Shown here: in pieces, positions 28,675 to 36,765 of the stretch
How the letters are laid out: every line of letters begins with the position of its first letter
Position numbering within the stretch: position 1 is the first letter of the stretch
DNA from: Flavobacteriaceae bacterium
GTDB taxonomy: Bacteria > Bacteroidota > Bacteroidia > Flavobacteriales > Flavobacteriaceae
Direction: 5' to 3'
Length of the DNA: 38,643 nt
NCBI GenBank assembly: GCA_024638165.1
Contig: JAHEKV010000009.1
Coordinates: 1-38,643 of the forward strand
The notes under the pieces: model-generated
Seen by the model: only the letters and a program-made list of their open reading frames with translations
What the model was told of the DNA's origin: nothing
The model's database searches: none
Translations under genes and position numbers: made by a program

Positions 28675-30297
28675 TTACTTTACTTGTTCTCCTGAGACAA
28701 AAACCATCTCTGCCTCTATTAAAGGAAGCTCTTTCTCTGAAGCAGTCATTAAATCGGCAGATAATACCGTGAAATCAGCAAAGAACCCCGGTAGAAGCCT
28801 ACCCTTTTCATTTTCTTCAAACTGAGCATAAGCAGCCCATTCGGTCATTCCGCGTAATGCTTGTTCTCTAGTGAGCGACTGCTCTGGAATGAATCCGGCA
28901 TCTGGGTATCCCTTAAGATCTTTACGAGCAACCGCAGCATAGAAAGTATAATACGGATTCACCGATTCTACGGGAAAATCAGTTCCTAAAGCCACTATTC
29001 CCGATTTTGCCAATAGGGTTTGGTATGCATAGGCTCCGGCCATACGTTCGTGCCCCAAACGATCCTCGGCCCAATACATATCACTGGTGGCATGTGTGGG
29101 TTGAACAGAAGGAATGACACCCTTGGAAAAAAGTGAGAAATCAAGCTCATCGACAATTTGAGCATGTTCAATTCTCCATCTTCGGTCTTCCTTATCGCTA
29201 AGCAAGTCTTGATAAATGGAAAGCACCTCGAAATTAGCCGCATCTCCAATCGCATGGGTGTTCATTTGAAAATCAGAATCAATCAGTCGTTCTGCAATCG
29301 CTCTCATTTGATCTACAGGGGTAACAAAAGCTCCAAAATGTCCTGGGGCATCGGCATAAGGTCGCTTCAGTGCTGCACCTCTAGAACCTAAGGCTCCATC
29401 ACCGTATACTTTTACCGAACTTACATTCAGACGATCTGTTTTGTATGGCCCTTTACTTAGATAATAATTTACATCTGCTTCGGTATTACTTACCATCGCA
29501 TACATTCGAATCTTTAACAAACCTTCTTTCTGAAGAGAGTCTACTAGTTGTATAATCTCCTTAGAAATCCCTGCATCGCTAACCGTGGTTAACCCATAAT
29601 CGAAACAAATCTCCTGAGCAGCTAACAAACCTTTAATTTGTTGATCACGGCTCGGAGGTGGTAATACCGCATCTATATAACGCATGGGGCCATCAACTAA
29701 AATCCCAGAAGGAGCTCCATTAAGGAGTACAACAGCTCCCCCATCGGTAGAAGTCTCTGAATCAATCCCTGCTAATTCTATCGCTTTAGAATTCACCCAA
29801 TAGGCATGCCCATCAACTCTTTCAAGAACTACGGGAAGATCAGAAAATCGACGATCTAAATCGTAACGAGTAGGAAACTCCTTGATTTCCCAATCGTTTT
29901 GATCCCAGCCGCGTCCATAAATGAAGTCGACGTTGCTATTCTCTGATCTAAAGGCTTCTATGCGCTTGAGTACTTCTTCGATACTTTCGGTTCCCACAAG
30001 ATCCACATGAAGCGTTCCTAAACCTAATCCATAGAAGTGGCTATGAGCATCAATAAGCCCTGGAACCACGGCCTTACCCTCAAGATTAACTTGTTCTTTG
30101 GCTAAAAATCGATTTTTCAAATCATCCGAACCTAGCGTAACGATTCGACCGTTATCGATTGCCATCGCCGTGTAAGTTGTATTCACCGAATCGAGTGAAT
30201 AAATCTGACCATTAAAAACAATCGTATCGACCTCAACTTTACTTAAGCACGAGGTAAAAACAATCAATATTCCTAAAACGGATAATCTGAAATTCAT
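28675..30297 (-). CDS. Amidohydrolase family lipoprotein (YtcJ-like)
   Basis: The 540-residue protein carries a lipoprotein signal (lipobox FTSC, Cys17), then a metal-dependent hydrolase of the amidohydrolase superfamily, YtcJ-like branch. Metal-site motifs are visible: GLIDAHSH (His85, His87), VDGHAYWVN, NTHAIGD, RIEHAQ and GTDFPVE with the last Asp ligand. Family members hydrolyse amides, N-formyl groups or related bonds, and the substrate here is unknown. Lipidation places it at the envelope, probably facing the periplasm, unlike most cytoplasmic relatives. It is divergent from ftsE. The 149 bases between it and asnB show no gene or clear terminator. Confidence 0.88.
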   Translation of the reverse strand: MNFRLSVLGILIVFTSCLSKVEVDTIVFNGQIYSLDSVNTTYTAMAIDNGRIVTLGSDDLKNRFLAKEQVNLEGKAVVPGLIDAHSHFYGLGLGTLHVDLVGTESIEEVLKRIEAFRSENSNVDFIYGRGWDQNDWEIKEFPTRYDLDRRFSDLPVVLERVDGHAYWVNSKAIELAGIDSETSTDGGAVVLLNGAPSGILVDGPMRYIDAVLPPPSRDQQIKGLLAAQEICFDYGLTTVSDAGISKEIIQLVDSLQKEGLLKIRMYAMVSNTEADVNYYLSKGPYKTDRLNVSSVKVYGDGALGSRGAALKRPYADAPGHFGAFVTPVDQMRAIAERLIDSDFQMNTHAIGDAANFEVLSIYQDLLSDKEDRRWRIEHAQIVDELDFSLFSKGVIPSVQPTHATSDMYWAEDRLGHERMAGAYAYQTLLAKSGIVALGTDFPVESVNPYYTFYAAVARKDLKGYPDAGFIPEQSLTREQALRGMTEWAAYAQFEENEKGRLLPGFFADFTVLSADLMTASEKELPLIEAEMVFVSGEQVK

Positions 30298-30336
30298 AGC
30301 ATTCTAAATTTGGAGCTTGAAAATAGTAAAAACCTA

Positions 30337-30352
30337 GATCATCTAAATGATC
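30337..30352. repeat. Inverted repeat in the amidohydrolase/ftsE divergent gap
   Basis: GATCAT and ATGATC form a perfect 6-bp inverted repeat around CTAA. It sits midway between two divergent starts, so it could be an operator; no T-run follows, so a terminator is unlikely. Confidence 0.35.
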
Positions 30353-30404
30353 CTCTAATTGTAAGTTCGCTATTTGCTAACTTTAGAAAATCAAAAAGAA
30401 ATTA

Positions 30405-31094
30405 ATGAGCTCACACCAGCTGCTTTTAAGCTTGCAATCTGCAGATATTGGGATTAGAAACGAGGTGATTTTAAAAGAGGTATCTCTCGAAGTCAATAAA
30501 GGGGATTACCTCTATTTAATTGGCAAAACAGGTTCTGGTAAAAGCAGTCTTCTGAAAGCGATCTATGGAGACACTCAGATTAGTAAAGGAACAGCAAGTT
30601 TTAAGTCCTTCAATTTGGCAAAACTCAAAGAAAGCGAATTACCGACCCTTAGAAAACAATTAGGAATCGTATTTCAGGATTTTAGATTGCTTGATGACCG
30701 TAATGTTTTTGATAACCTTGATGTCGTTCTAAAAGCAACCGGATGGAAATCGAAATCAGACCGCAAAGAGCGAATCATGCAGACTCTCGATAAAGTTGGA
30801 ATCTCGGGTAAACATGAGCGATTTATACATCATCTTTCTGGCGGAGAAAAACAGCGCATAGCAATTGCCCGAGCACTTTTGAATAATCCTGAACTCATTA
30901 TTGCCGATGAACCTACGGGAAATTTAGACCCGGAAACTGCGATAGAAGTGATGGATTTATTTGAGGAACTTCATCGTAAAGGCAACACGGTCATTTTAGC
31001 CACACATGATTACCGACTAATTAAAAAGTATAATCACCCTGTAATTCGTTGTGAAAATCAAGGGATTCATAAGGTAGAGCCCGTCGGTTCTTAA
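30405..31094 (+). CDS. ftsE: Cell-division ABC ATPase FtsE
   Basis: FtsE is the ATPase partner of the membrane protein FtsX; together they control peptidoglycan hydrolases at the division site. The 229-residue protein shows Walker A GKTGSGKSS (40-48), Q-loop in GIVFQDFRLL, signature LSGGEKQR, Walker B LIIADEPTGNLDPET and the H-loop THD. The wording LGIVFQDFRLLDDRNVFDN and VLKATGW matches flavobacterial FtsE. As is usual in this group, ftsX is not adjacent. Other small ABC ATPases (LolD-like) are the main alternative, but the D-loop and Q-loop context favours FtsE. Confidence 0.85.
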   Translation: MSSHQLLLSLQSADIGIRNEVILKEVSLEVNKGDYLYLIGKTGSGKSSLLKAIYGDTQISKGTASFKSFNLAKLKESELPTLRKQLGIVFQDFRLLDDRNVFDNLDVVLKATGWKSKSDRKERIMQTLDKVGISGKHERFIHHLSGGEKQRIAIARALLNNPELIIADEPTGNLDPETAIEVMDLFEELHRKGNTVILATHDYRLIKKYNHPVIRCENQGIHKVEPVGS

Positions 31095-31131
31095 AAATTA
31101 TATTTATTTGTAGCCCTTAAAACAACTACTT

Positions 31132-31863
31132 ATGGCTGTACTTGGTATTGATATTGGAGGAACAGGAATGAAGGGAGCTCTTGTAGACCCCATAACCGGT
31201 GAACTCGTTAGCGATCGATTCAGAGTTCCTACACCTCAAAAGAGAAATCCTAAAAGCATGGCTAAGGCAGTTCGCAAAATCGTTTCTCACTTTGACTACA
31301 ATGGAAAAGTAGGCGTAGGTTTTCCAACCATTATAAAAAACGGAGTCTGTCTATCAAGCGGCAACTTACATAAGTCGTGGAAAAATCAGAATGTAAGCGA
31401 AATTTTTAAAGAGGAGACCGGTTTAGACTTTACCGTAGTTAACGATGCTGATGCCGCCGGATACGCCACTATGAACTACGGTGTAGGTAAAGGTGAAAAT
31501 GGACTTGTTATAATGATTACCATTGGAACTGGCCTAGGTAGCGGTGCATTCTATAATGGTGAACTGATCCCCAATTTCGAGTTAGGACAAATACCGTATA
31601 AGAAATTCAAAAAAATAGAAGACTGGGCCTCAAATGGTGCCATGCAACGTGAAGATTTAGAACTAGAGAAATGGGCCGAAAGGTTCAGCAAGTTTTTAAA
31701 AATCACTGAACTACTTGTAGCACCCGACCTATTCATACTCGGTGGAGGACTATCAAAGCGTTACGACGAATACAAGCCTCTCATTACAGCAAAAACACCG
31801 ATCAGAGTTGCCGCGTTAAAGAATAACGCGGGAATTGTTGGAGCCGCTGCCGCGGTTAAATAG
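31132..31863 (+). CDS. ppgK: ROK-family sugar kinase, polyphosphate glucokinase type
   Basis: The 243-residue protein has the phosphate-1 motif DIGGTGMKGA (6-15), the catalytic Asp in NDADAAG, the phosphate-2 loop TIGTGLGSG, and the ELGQ motif after it. These fit strictly polyphosphate- or polyphosphate/ATP-dependent glucokinases rather than the longer NagC-type ROK repressors, since no helix-turn-helix or zinc motif is present. It would phosphorylate glucose in the cytoplasm. It follows ftsE by 37 bases. Its last eight bases overlap the end of typA on the opposite strand, with no terminator between. Confidence 0.85.
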   Translation: MAVLGIDIGGTGMKGALVDPITGELVSDRFRVPTPQKRNPKSMAKAVRKIVSHFDYNGKVGVGFPTIIKNGVCLSSGNLHKSWKNQNVSEIFKEETGLDFTVVNDADAAGYATMNYGVGKGENGLVIMITIGTGLGSGAFYNGELIPNFELGQIPYKKFKKIEDWASNGAMQREDLELEKWAERFSKFLKITELLVAPDLFILGGGLSKRYDEYKPLITAKTPIRVAALKNNAGIVGAAAAVK

Positions 31864-33655
31864 CCTTTGAACGTTTTCTGTCGGTCTCTTTCAATAAGAC
31901 CTTACGCAATCTTAAGTGATTTGGAGTAACCTCAACGTACTCATCCTTTTGGATATACTCTAAAGCCTGCTCCAATGAAAATTTAATCGCAGGTACGATA
32001 CGGGCTTTATCATCTGATCCTGAAGCACGAACATTGGTAAGCTTCTTCGTCTTAGTAATGTTAACCCCCATATCATCGGCACGAGAATTCTCTCCAATAA
32101 CCTGACCTTCATAAATATCTTCTCCCGGATCGATAAAGAACGTACCTCTCTCCTGAAGCTTATCAATAGAGTAAGGAATCGCAGTACCGTTTTCAAGAGA
32201 CACCATTGAACCATTAATTCGACCAGGAATTGGCCCTTTAACCGGTTGATACTCTAAGAATCGGTGTGCCATAATCGCCTCTCCTGCAGTTGCAGTAAGC
32301 AATTGATTTCTTAGACCAATAATACCTCGTGAAGGAATAATAAATTCGATAAACATACGGGCACCGCGTGACTCCATACTAATCATTTCACCTTTACGCA
32401 AAGAAACCATCTCAACAGCCTTGCCCGAAACCTCCTCAGGAAGATCAATAGTCAATTGTTCAACAGGCTCACACTTCACTCCGTCAATCTCTTTGATGAT
32501 TACCTGTGGCTGTCCGATCTGTAATTCGTACCCTTCTCTACGCATCGTTTCGATAAGAACAGATAAATGGAGAACACCACGTCCGTAAACCATAAAGCGG
32601 TCTGCACTATCGGTAGCCTGAACGCGTAGGGCAAGATTCTTTTCTAACTCTTTTTCTAGACGCTCTTTGATGTGTCTTGAAGTAACGAACTTACCGTCCT
32701 TTCCAAAGAAAGGGCTGTCATTGATGGTAAACAACATACTCATCGTTGGCTCGTCAATCGCAATGGATGGCAGTGCTTCAGGGTTTTCAAAATCAGCAAC
32801 GGTATCACCAATTTCAAAACCTTCCATACCGACGATAGCACAAATATCTCCCGCTTTTACCTCAGTCACTTTCTGACGACCTAAACCTTCAAAAGTAAAT
32901 AACTCTTTTACGCGTGTCTTAACCTGAGTACCATCTCTCTTCACTAAGGTCACTTGTTGACCCTCTGCAATTCTACCGCGCTGTAAACGTCCGATTGCAA
33001 TTCTTCCTGTAAAAGAAGAGTAGTCTAAAGAAGTAATTAGCATTTGTGTGGTTCCCTCCTCTGGCTTGAACTCAGGGATATGTTCAACAACCATATCTAA
33101 AAGAGGTTCAATGTTAGTGGTTGGGTTCTTCCAATCATCGCTCATCCAACCATTTTTAGCCGAACCATAAACCGTTGGGAAATCTAACTGCCACTCTTCT
33201 GCCCCTAATTCGAACATCAAATCAAACACCTTCTCATGCACCTCGTCTGGGGTACAATTCTCTTTATCTACTTTATTTACAACTACACAAGGTTTAAGAC
33301 CTAAGCTAATTGCTTTTTGAAGTACAAAACGTGTTTGCGGCATTGGACCTTCAAAGGCATCTACAAGCAGTAACACCCCATCAGCCATGTTTAAAACACG
33401 CTCTACCTCACCACCAAAGTCGGCGTGACCAGGAGTGTCGATAATATTAATCTTCATCCCTTTGTAGATTACCGATACGTTTTTAGAAACAATGGTAATT
33501 CCGCGCTCGCGCTCGAGATCATTGTTGTCAAGAATAAGGTCTCCCTTATTTTCATTCTCTCTGAAGAGTTGACAGTGGTACATAATCTTGTCAACCAAAG
33601 TAGTCTTACCGTGGTCAACGTGTGCGATAATCGCGATGTTTTTAATGGTTTTCAT
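31856..33655 (-). CDS. typA: Translational GTPase TypA/BipA
   Basis: TypA is a ribosome-associated GTPase related to EF-G, involved in ribosome assembly and stress growth. The 599-residue protein opens [20 protein letters not shown] with the G1 loop at 11-19. Switch [18 protein letters not shown] and the SAKNGW G5 region follow, then domains II, III and V and the TypA C-terminal domain. The frame runs 29 codons further upstream, but this region holds the -7 box at 33689-33696 and, on the other strand, the kdsA promoter, so ATG 33655 is chosen. Confidence 0.96.
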   Translation of the reverse strand: MKTIKNIAIIAHVDHGKTTLVDKIMYHCQLFRENENKGDLILDNNDLERERGITIVSKNVSVIYKGMKINIIDTPGHADFGGEVERVLNMADGVLLLVDAFEGPMPQTRFVLQKAISLGLKPCVVVNKVDKENCTPDEVHEKVFDLMFELGAEEWQLDFPTVYGSAKNGWMSDDWKNPTTNIEPLLDMVVEHIPEFKPEEGTTQMLITSLDYSSFTGRIAIGRLQRGRIAEGQQVTLVKRDGTQVKTRVKELFTFEGLGRQKVTEVKAGDICAIVGMEGFEIGDTVADFENPEALPSIAIDEPTMSMLFTINDSPFFGKDGKFVTSRHIKERLEKELEKNLALRVQATDSADRFMVYGRGVLHLSVLIETMRREGYELQIGQPQVIIKEIDGVKCEPVEQLTIDLPEEVSGKAVEMVSLRKGEMISMESRGARMFIEFIIPSRGIIGLRNQLLTATAGEAIMAHRFLEYQPVKGPIPGRINGSMVSLENGTAIPYSIDKLQERGTFFIDPGEDIYEGQVIGENSRADDMGVNITKTKKLTNVRASGSDDKARIVPAIKFSLEQALEYIQKDEYVEVTPNHLRLRKVLLKETDRKRSKAI

Positions 33656-33688
33656 AGGATAGGTCCAAATATGCGCCTTAAGGCGGCG

Positions 33689-33696
33689 CAAATATA
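33689..33696 (-). promoter_or_regulatory. -7 box of typA
   Basis: On the minus strand this reads TATATTTG followed by CG, an exact consensus match 33 bases before the typA ATG at 33655. No TTG at the expected -33 position was seen. Confidence 0.6.
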
Positions 33697-33728
33697 GCGG
33701 TATTTTACACCGAGAAGTGAATAAAAAG

Positions 33729-33736
33729 TACCTTTG
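33729..33736 (+). promoter_or_regulatory. -7 box of kdsA
   Basis: TACCTTTG matches TAnnTTTG and lies 31 bases before the kdsA ATG. It is about 32 bases from the oppositely oriented typA box, so the two promoters are divergent and close. Confidence 0.6.
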
Positions 33737-33767
33737 ATACATTCAATGCTAAAACATCGCATTTTTT

Positions 33768-34589
33768 ATGAAGAATTTCGACGTTCCCAACCTTAAACAT
33801 CTTGACTCCAAACAGTTCTTTTTAATTGCAGGGCCTTGTGCTATTGAAGGAGAAGAGATGGCCCTACGCATTGCCGAAAAACTGGTAACGATTACCGACA
33901 AGTATAAAATCCCTTATTTCTTTAAAGGAAGTTTTAAAAAGGCCAATCGCAGCAGAGTAGACTCGTTTACAGGAATTGGAGATGAAAAAGCACTGAAGAT
34001 TCTTCGAAAGGTATCTGAGACCTTTTCAGTTCCTACTCTTACTGATATTCACAAAGAGTCAGATGCAGCCTTAGCCGCCGAATATGTAGATGCGTTACAA
34101 ATACCTGCTTTTCTTGTGCGTCAAACCGATTTATTAATCGCTGCTGCAGAAACCGGTAAAGTGGTTAACCTAAAAAAAGGACAGTTTATGAGTCCTGAAA
34201 GCATGCAATTTGCCGTTCAGAAAGTAAGTGAGGTTGGAAATCACAAGAGCTGGATCACAGAAAGAGGATCGATGTTTGGATACCAAGATTTAGTCATCGA
34301 TTATCGAGGAATCCCAACGATGAAACAATACGCCCCTGTGGTTCTCGATGTCACTCATTCTCTTCAGCAACCCAATCAAAGCTCGGGAGTAACTGGCGGA
34401 CGTCCTGCCCTGATTGAATCAATGGCCAAAGCCGGAGTCGCCATTGGAGTAGATGGCCTATTCATAGAAACCCATTTTGATCCAAAAAATGCAAAAAGCG
34501 ATGGAGCCAATATGCTCGATCTTGAAAAGGCAGAAGGTCTTATCAGTAAGCTTGCTCGATTAAGAGAAGTATCCCTCGAGTTGCAATAA
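33768..34589 (+). CDS. kdsA: 3-deoxy-8-phosphooctulonate synthase (KDO-8-P synthase)
   Basis: KdsA condenses phosphoenolpyruvate with arabinose 5-phosphate to make KDO-8-P for lipopolysaccharide. The 273-residue TIM barrel shows AGPCAIE (21-27), KGSFKKANRSR (53-63), TDIHKESD, LKKGQFMSPESM and VTHSLQQPN. Cys24 in the first motif sits where metal-dependent enzymes have Cys and metal-free ones such as E. coli have Asn, so the enzyme is probably of the metal-dependent class. It indicates a KDO-containing LPS. Confidence 0.96.
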   Translation: MKNFDVPNLKHLDSKQFFLIAGPCAIEGEEMALRIAEKLVTITDKYKIPYFFKGSFKKANRSRVDSFTGIGDEKALKILRKVSETFSVPTLTDIHKESDAALAAEYVDALQIPAFLVRQTDLLIAAAETGKVVNLKKGQFMSPESMQFAVQKVSEVGNHKSWITERGSMFGYQDLVIDYRGIPTMKQYAPVVLDVTHSLQQPNQSSGVTGGRPALIESMAKAGVAIGVDGLFIETHFDPKNAKSDGANMLDLEKAEGLISKLARLREVSLELQ

Positions 34590-34633
34590 CGTAATCCTAA
34601 CCGTTTATTAAGCTACCGAAACATTTACTCGAA

Positions 34634-34641
34634 TACTTTTG
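34634..34641 (+). promoter_or_regulatory. -7 box of the PHP-domain gene
   Basis: TACTTTTG matches the consensus exactly and lies 17 bases before the ATG at 34659. No clear -33 TTG is seen. Confidence 0.5.
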
Positions 34642-34658
34642 TTCAAAAGATTAAACTT

Positions 34659-35768
34659 ATGAAAGCTCGATTCCTACTATTGTTTGTCACTGTGTTTGGA
34701 TTCGCTCAGAATCACAGTCATTCAGGGGTTAGTCCCATTAAATTCCCAAATATCGAGGGGTATATAACACTCAGTACCGACCTGCATATTCATAGCGTGT
34801 TTTCTGACGGTAACGTTTGGCCTACCATCAGAGTACAAGAAGCGCTAATGGACAACCTCGATGCCATCGCACTTACCGAACACCTAGAGTACCAGCCCCA
34901 TCTTGCCGATATACCTCACCCCAATCGCAACAGAGCCTACGAATTAGCATTGGAGGAAGCAAAAGATCACGATCTTTTAATCATTCCCGGTTCAGAGATC
35001 ACAAGAAGTGCCCCTGTCGGACACAATAACGCACTATTCCTTACTGACTCCAATCCACTCTTACAAGATCAGGCGCAAGATGCTTTTGATCAAGCAAAAA
35101 AACAGGATGCTTTTGTTTTTTGGAACCACCCCTCATGGTCGGCACAAAAAAAAGATGGAAATCCAGAATTAGGTGATTTTCAAAAGAAACAGATCAAACA
35201 AAAGAAACTTCACGGTATTGAGGTCATCAATTTCGGAGCCTATGCAGAAGAATCACTAAGTATCGCTCTTGAAGAAGATTTAACCATCATGGCCACTTCA
35301 GATGTTCACGACCTCATCGAATGGGATTATGCAAATAAAGGATTACAGAGACCGGTAACACTTGTCTTCACGAAGGAGCGATCGATCCCTTCACTTAAAG
35401 AAGCCTTATTTGCAAAACGCACGGTTGCCGCATACAATGACCTACTGGTCGGACGAGAAGAATTTCTACTCCCCCTACTCAAAGCGAGTATTGGTATTGA
35501 AGTTGACGGCTATGTTGCAGACACGAAAATATTGAAGATTACCCTCACCAATCATTGCAATAGCGACCTACTACTAGAGAATGTTAGTGATTATACTTTC
35601 TATGAAAACTCTCCAGTATTCAACTTAGAAGCCGGGAGCCAAAAATCATTACAGATCAAAACCATCGAGAGGTTGTCTGAAGTAAGTCTATCTTTTAAGG
35701 CACTTGGCGCTTTTACTGCTCCACAAACGCATCCTACTATTAGCTTTACCTTAAATATCGAAGAGTAA
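34659..35768 (+). CDS. Secreted PHP-domain phosphodiesterase (Sb-PDE-like)
   Basis: The 369-residue protein has a signal peptide (about 1-16, cleavage near GFA-Q), then a PHP (polymerase and histidinol phosphatase) domain. Metal ligands visible are His43 and His45 (TDLHIHS), Asp50, His75 (TEHLEY), Glu113 (GSEIT), His157 (WNHPSW), Asp215 and His217 (SDVHD). A C-terminal beta-type domain of about 90 residues follows. It resembles the Sphingobacterium phosphodiesterase (Sb-PDE) family, which hydrolyses phosphodiesters. The signal peptide means it acts outside the cytoplasm, perhaps in phosphorus scavenging; the substrate is inferred only. Confidence 0.85.
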   Translation: MKARFLLLFVTVFGFAQNHSHSGVSPIKFPNIEGYITLSTDLHIHSVFSDGNVWPTIRVQEALMDNLDAIALTEHLEYQPHLADIPHPNRNRAYELALEEAKDHDLLIIPGSEITRSAPVGHNNALFLTDSNPLLQDQAQDAFDQAKKQDAFVFWNHPSWSAQKKDGNPELGDFQKKQIKQKKLHGIEVINFGAYAEESLSIALEEDLTIMATSDVHDLIEWDYANKGLQRPVTLVFTKERSIPSLKEALFAKRTVAAYNDLLVGREEFLLPLLKASIGIEVDGYVADTKILKITLTNHCNSDLLLENVSDYTFYENSPVFNLEAGSQKSLQIKTIERLSEVSLSFKALGAFTAPQTHPTISFTLNIEE

Positions 35769-35784
35769 TTCTCAGCGATTAGCT

Positions 35785-35792
35785 ATCTTTGC
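35785..35792 (+). promoter_or_regulatory. -7 box of ssrA
   Basis: TATCTTTG followed by C is the canonical box and lies 31 bases before the mature tmRNA 5' end. The primary transcript would then carry a leader of about 24 bases to be removed by RNase P. Confidence 0.7.
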
Positions 35793-35822
35793 CCCCTTAG
35801 AAAACACGTTCTTTTTCTTATT

Positions 35823-36222
35823 GGGGCCGATTTGGATTTGACAGCAAGATCAATCAAATCGTAAGCATGTCGAGCTATGAAGGTAATGCTCGTAAATCTC
35901 TACTTCATCTTTTTTAAATGGCGAAAATACTTACGCTTTAGCTGCCTAATAATCTGAATTACAGTAGGATTTGGCCTAGTCCCGCAAGGCGGGAAAGCTG
36001 AATGTCTCTAGAAAGCCCTTGTTGGCGGCGTTCTTTTAAGAGGCACCATTAAAGTCAACATCGAATAGTTCCTGCTTCGAGAACTATTCCAAATAAAGAA
36101 GCTAAGGGAATAATAGGTTGTCGTTGATCAGTTATTCTTCGAAAATAAAACAACGTCTAAGCATGTAGAAAGCGTTTTTATTGCTTGTTTGGACGAGGGT
36201 TCGAGTCCCTCCGGCTCCACCA
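35823..36222 (+). ncRNA. ssrA: Transfer-messenger RNA (tmRNA), tag GENTYALAA
   Basis: tmRNA rescues stalled ribosomes and tags the unfinished protein for proteolysis. The 5' end GGGGCCGATTTGGATTTGACAG and 3' end GGTTCGAGTCCC...GGCTCCACCA form the tRNA-like domain, with acceptor GGGGCCG pairing CGGCTCC. CCA is encoded (36220-36222), unlike the tRNAs here. The tag frame begins at GGC 35920 and reads GENTYALAA, followed by two stop codons (35947-35952). Total length is 400 bases. The ending ALAA is the usual ClpXP degron. Confidence 0.97.
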
Positions 36223-36241
36223 ATTATATATTTAAATAGCT

Positions 36242-36269
36242 GTTATTCATTAATCTAAATAACTTTTTT
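36242..36269 (+). terminator. Weak terminator after ssrA
   Basis: gttatt (36242-36247) pairs with aataac (36258-36263), followed by six T. The stem is short and AT-rich, so termination may be partial. Confidence 0.5.
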
Positions 36270-36765
36270 ATTTCCTTTTGTACGGTAATTGTACGACTAT
36301 CCATTTTAATTCTGATAGATGGTAGATAAAATATAGTTGTTAGAAACAACTTTCAATTAATCAACAAGCCTATTACATTACAGATGCAAAAAGCTAAAAA
36401 CTTTTAGAGAGCAAGCTGTGATTTCATACCCCAGTGGGTTTTAAAAAACAGTTTTAGAACTAAGATTTAGGTGGATATTGGTATATGTTATGTTAGAGTT
36501 TGGGGTATGGATAAGTGTTGCTAGCCTTAGTACTTAAAAGTTAAAGAGGAATTAAGTAGTGACATAATTTTAGCTCTTTTGGACTATTTCTTTTTTACCA
36601 TTAAAATAGTAATAGATAATATTTCAAATACTCGCCAATATTTGATGTGTAGTTTGGAAATCGTCTATTAAATTTTCTTAAGATAAGATAGGACCCAGAT
36701 GCCTTAGAAATTTCCTCTTCTGATTTACTTGAAATTCTTACCGAAAATTTACAGGTTCTCTAGGG
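36270..36765. other. AT-rich gene-free stretch downstream of ssrA
   Basis: No credible gene was found on either strand in these roughly 500 bases; plus-strand ATG frames stop within a few codons. It contains a GTAC-N7-GTAC element (36280-36294). On the minus strand it also has a 52-codon open stretch (36759-36601) in the same frame as the regulator gene upstream of it, separated by two stop codons. Base composition is clearly more AT-rich than in the housekeeping part, which suggests acquired or decaying DNA. Confidence 0.6.
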
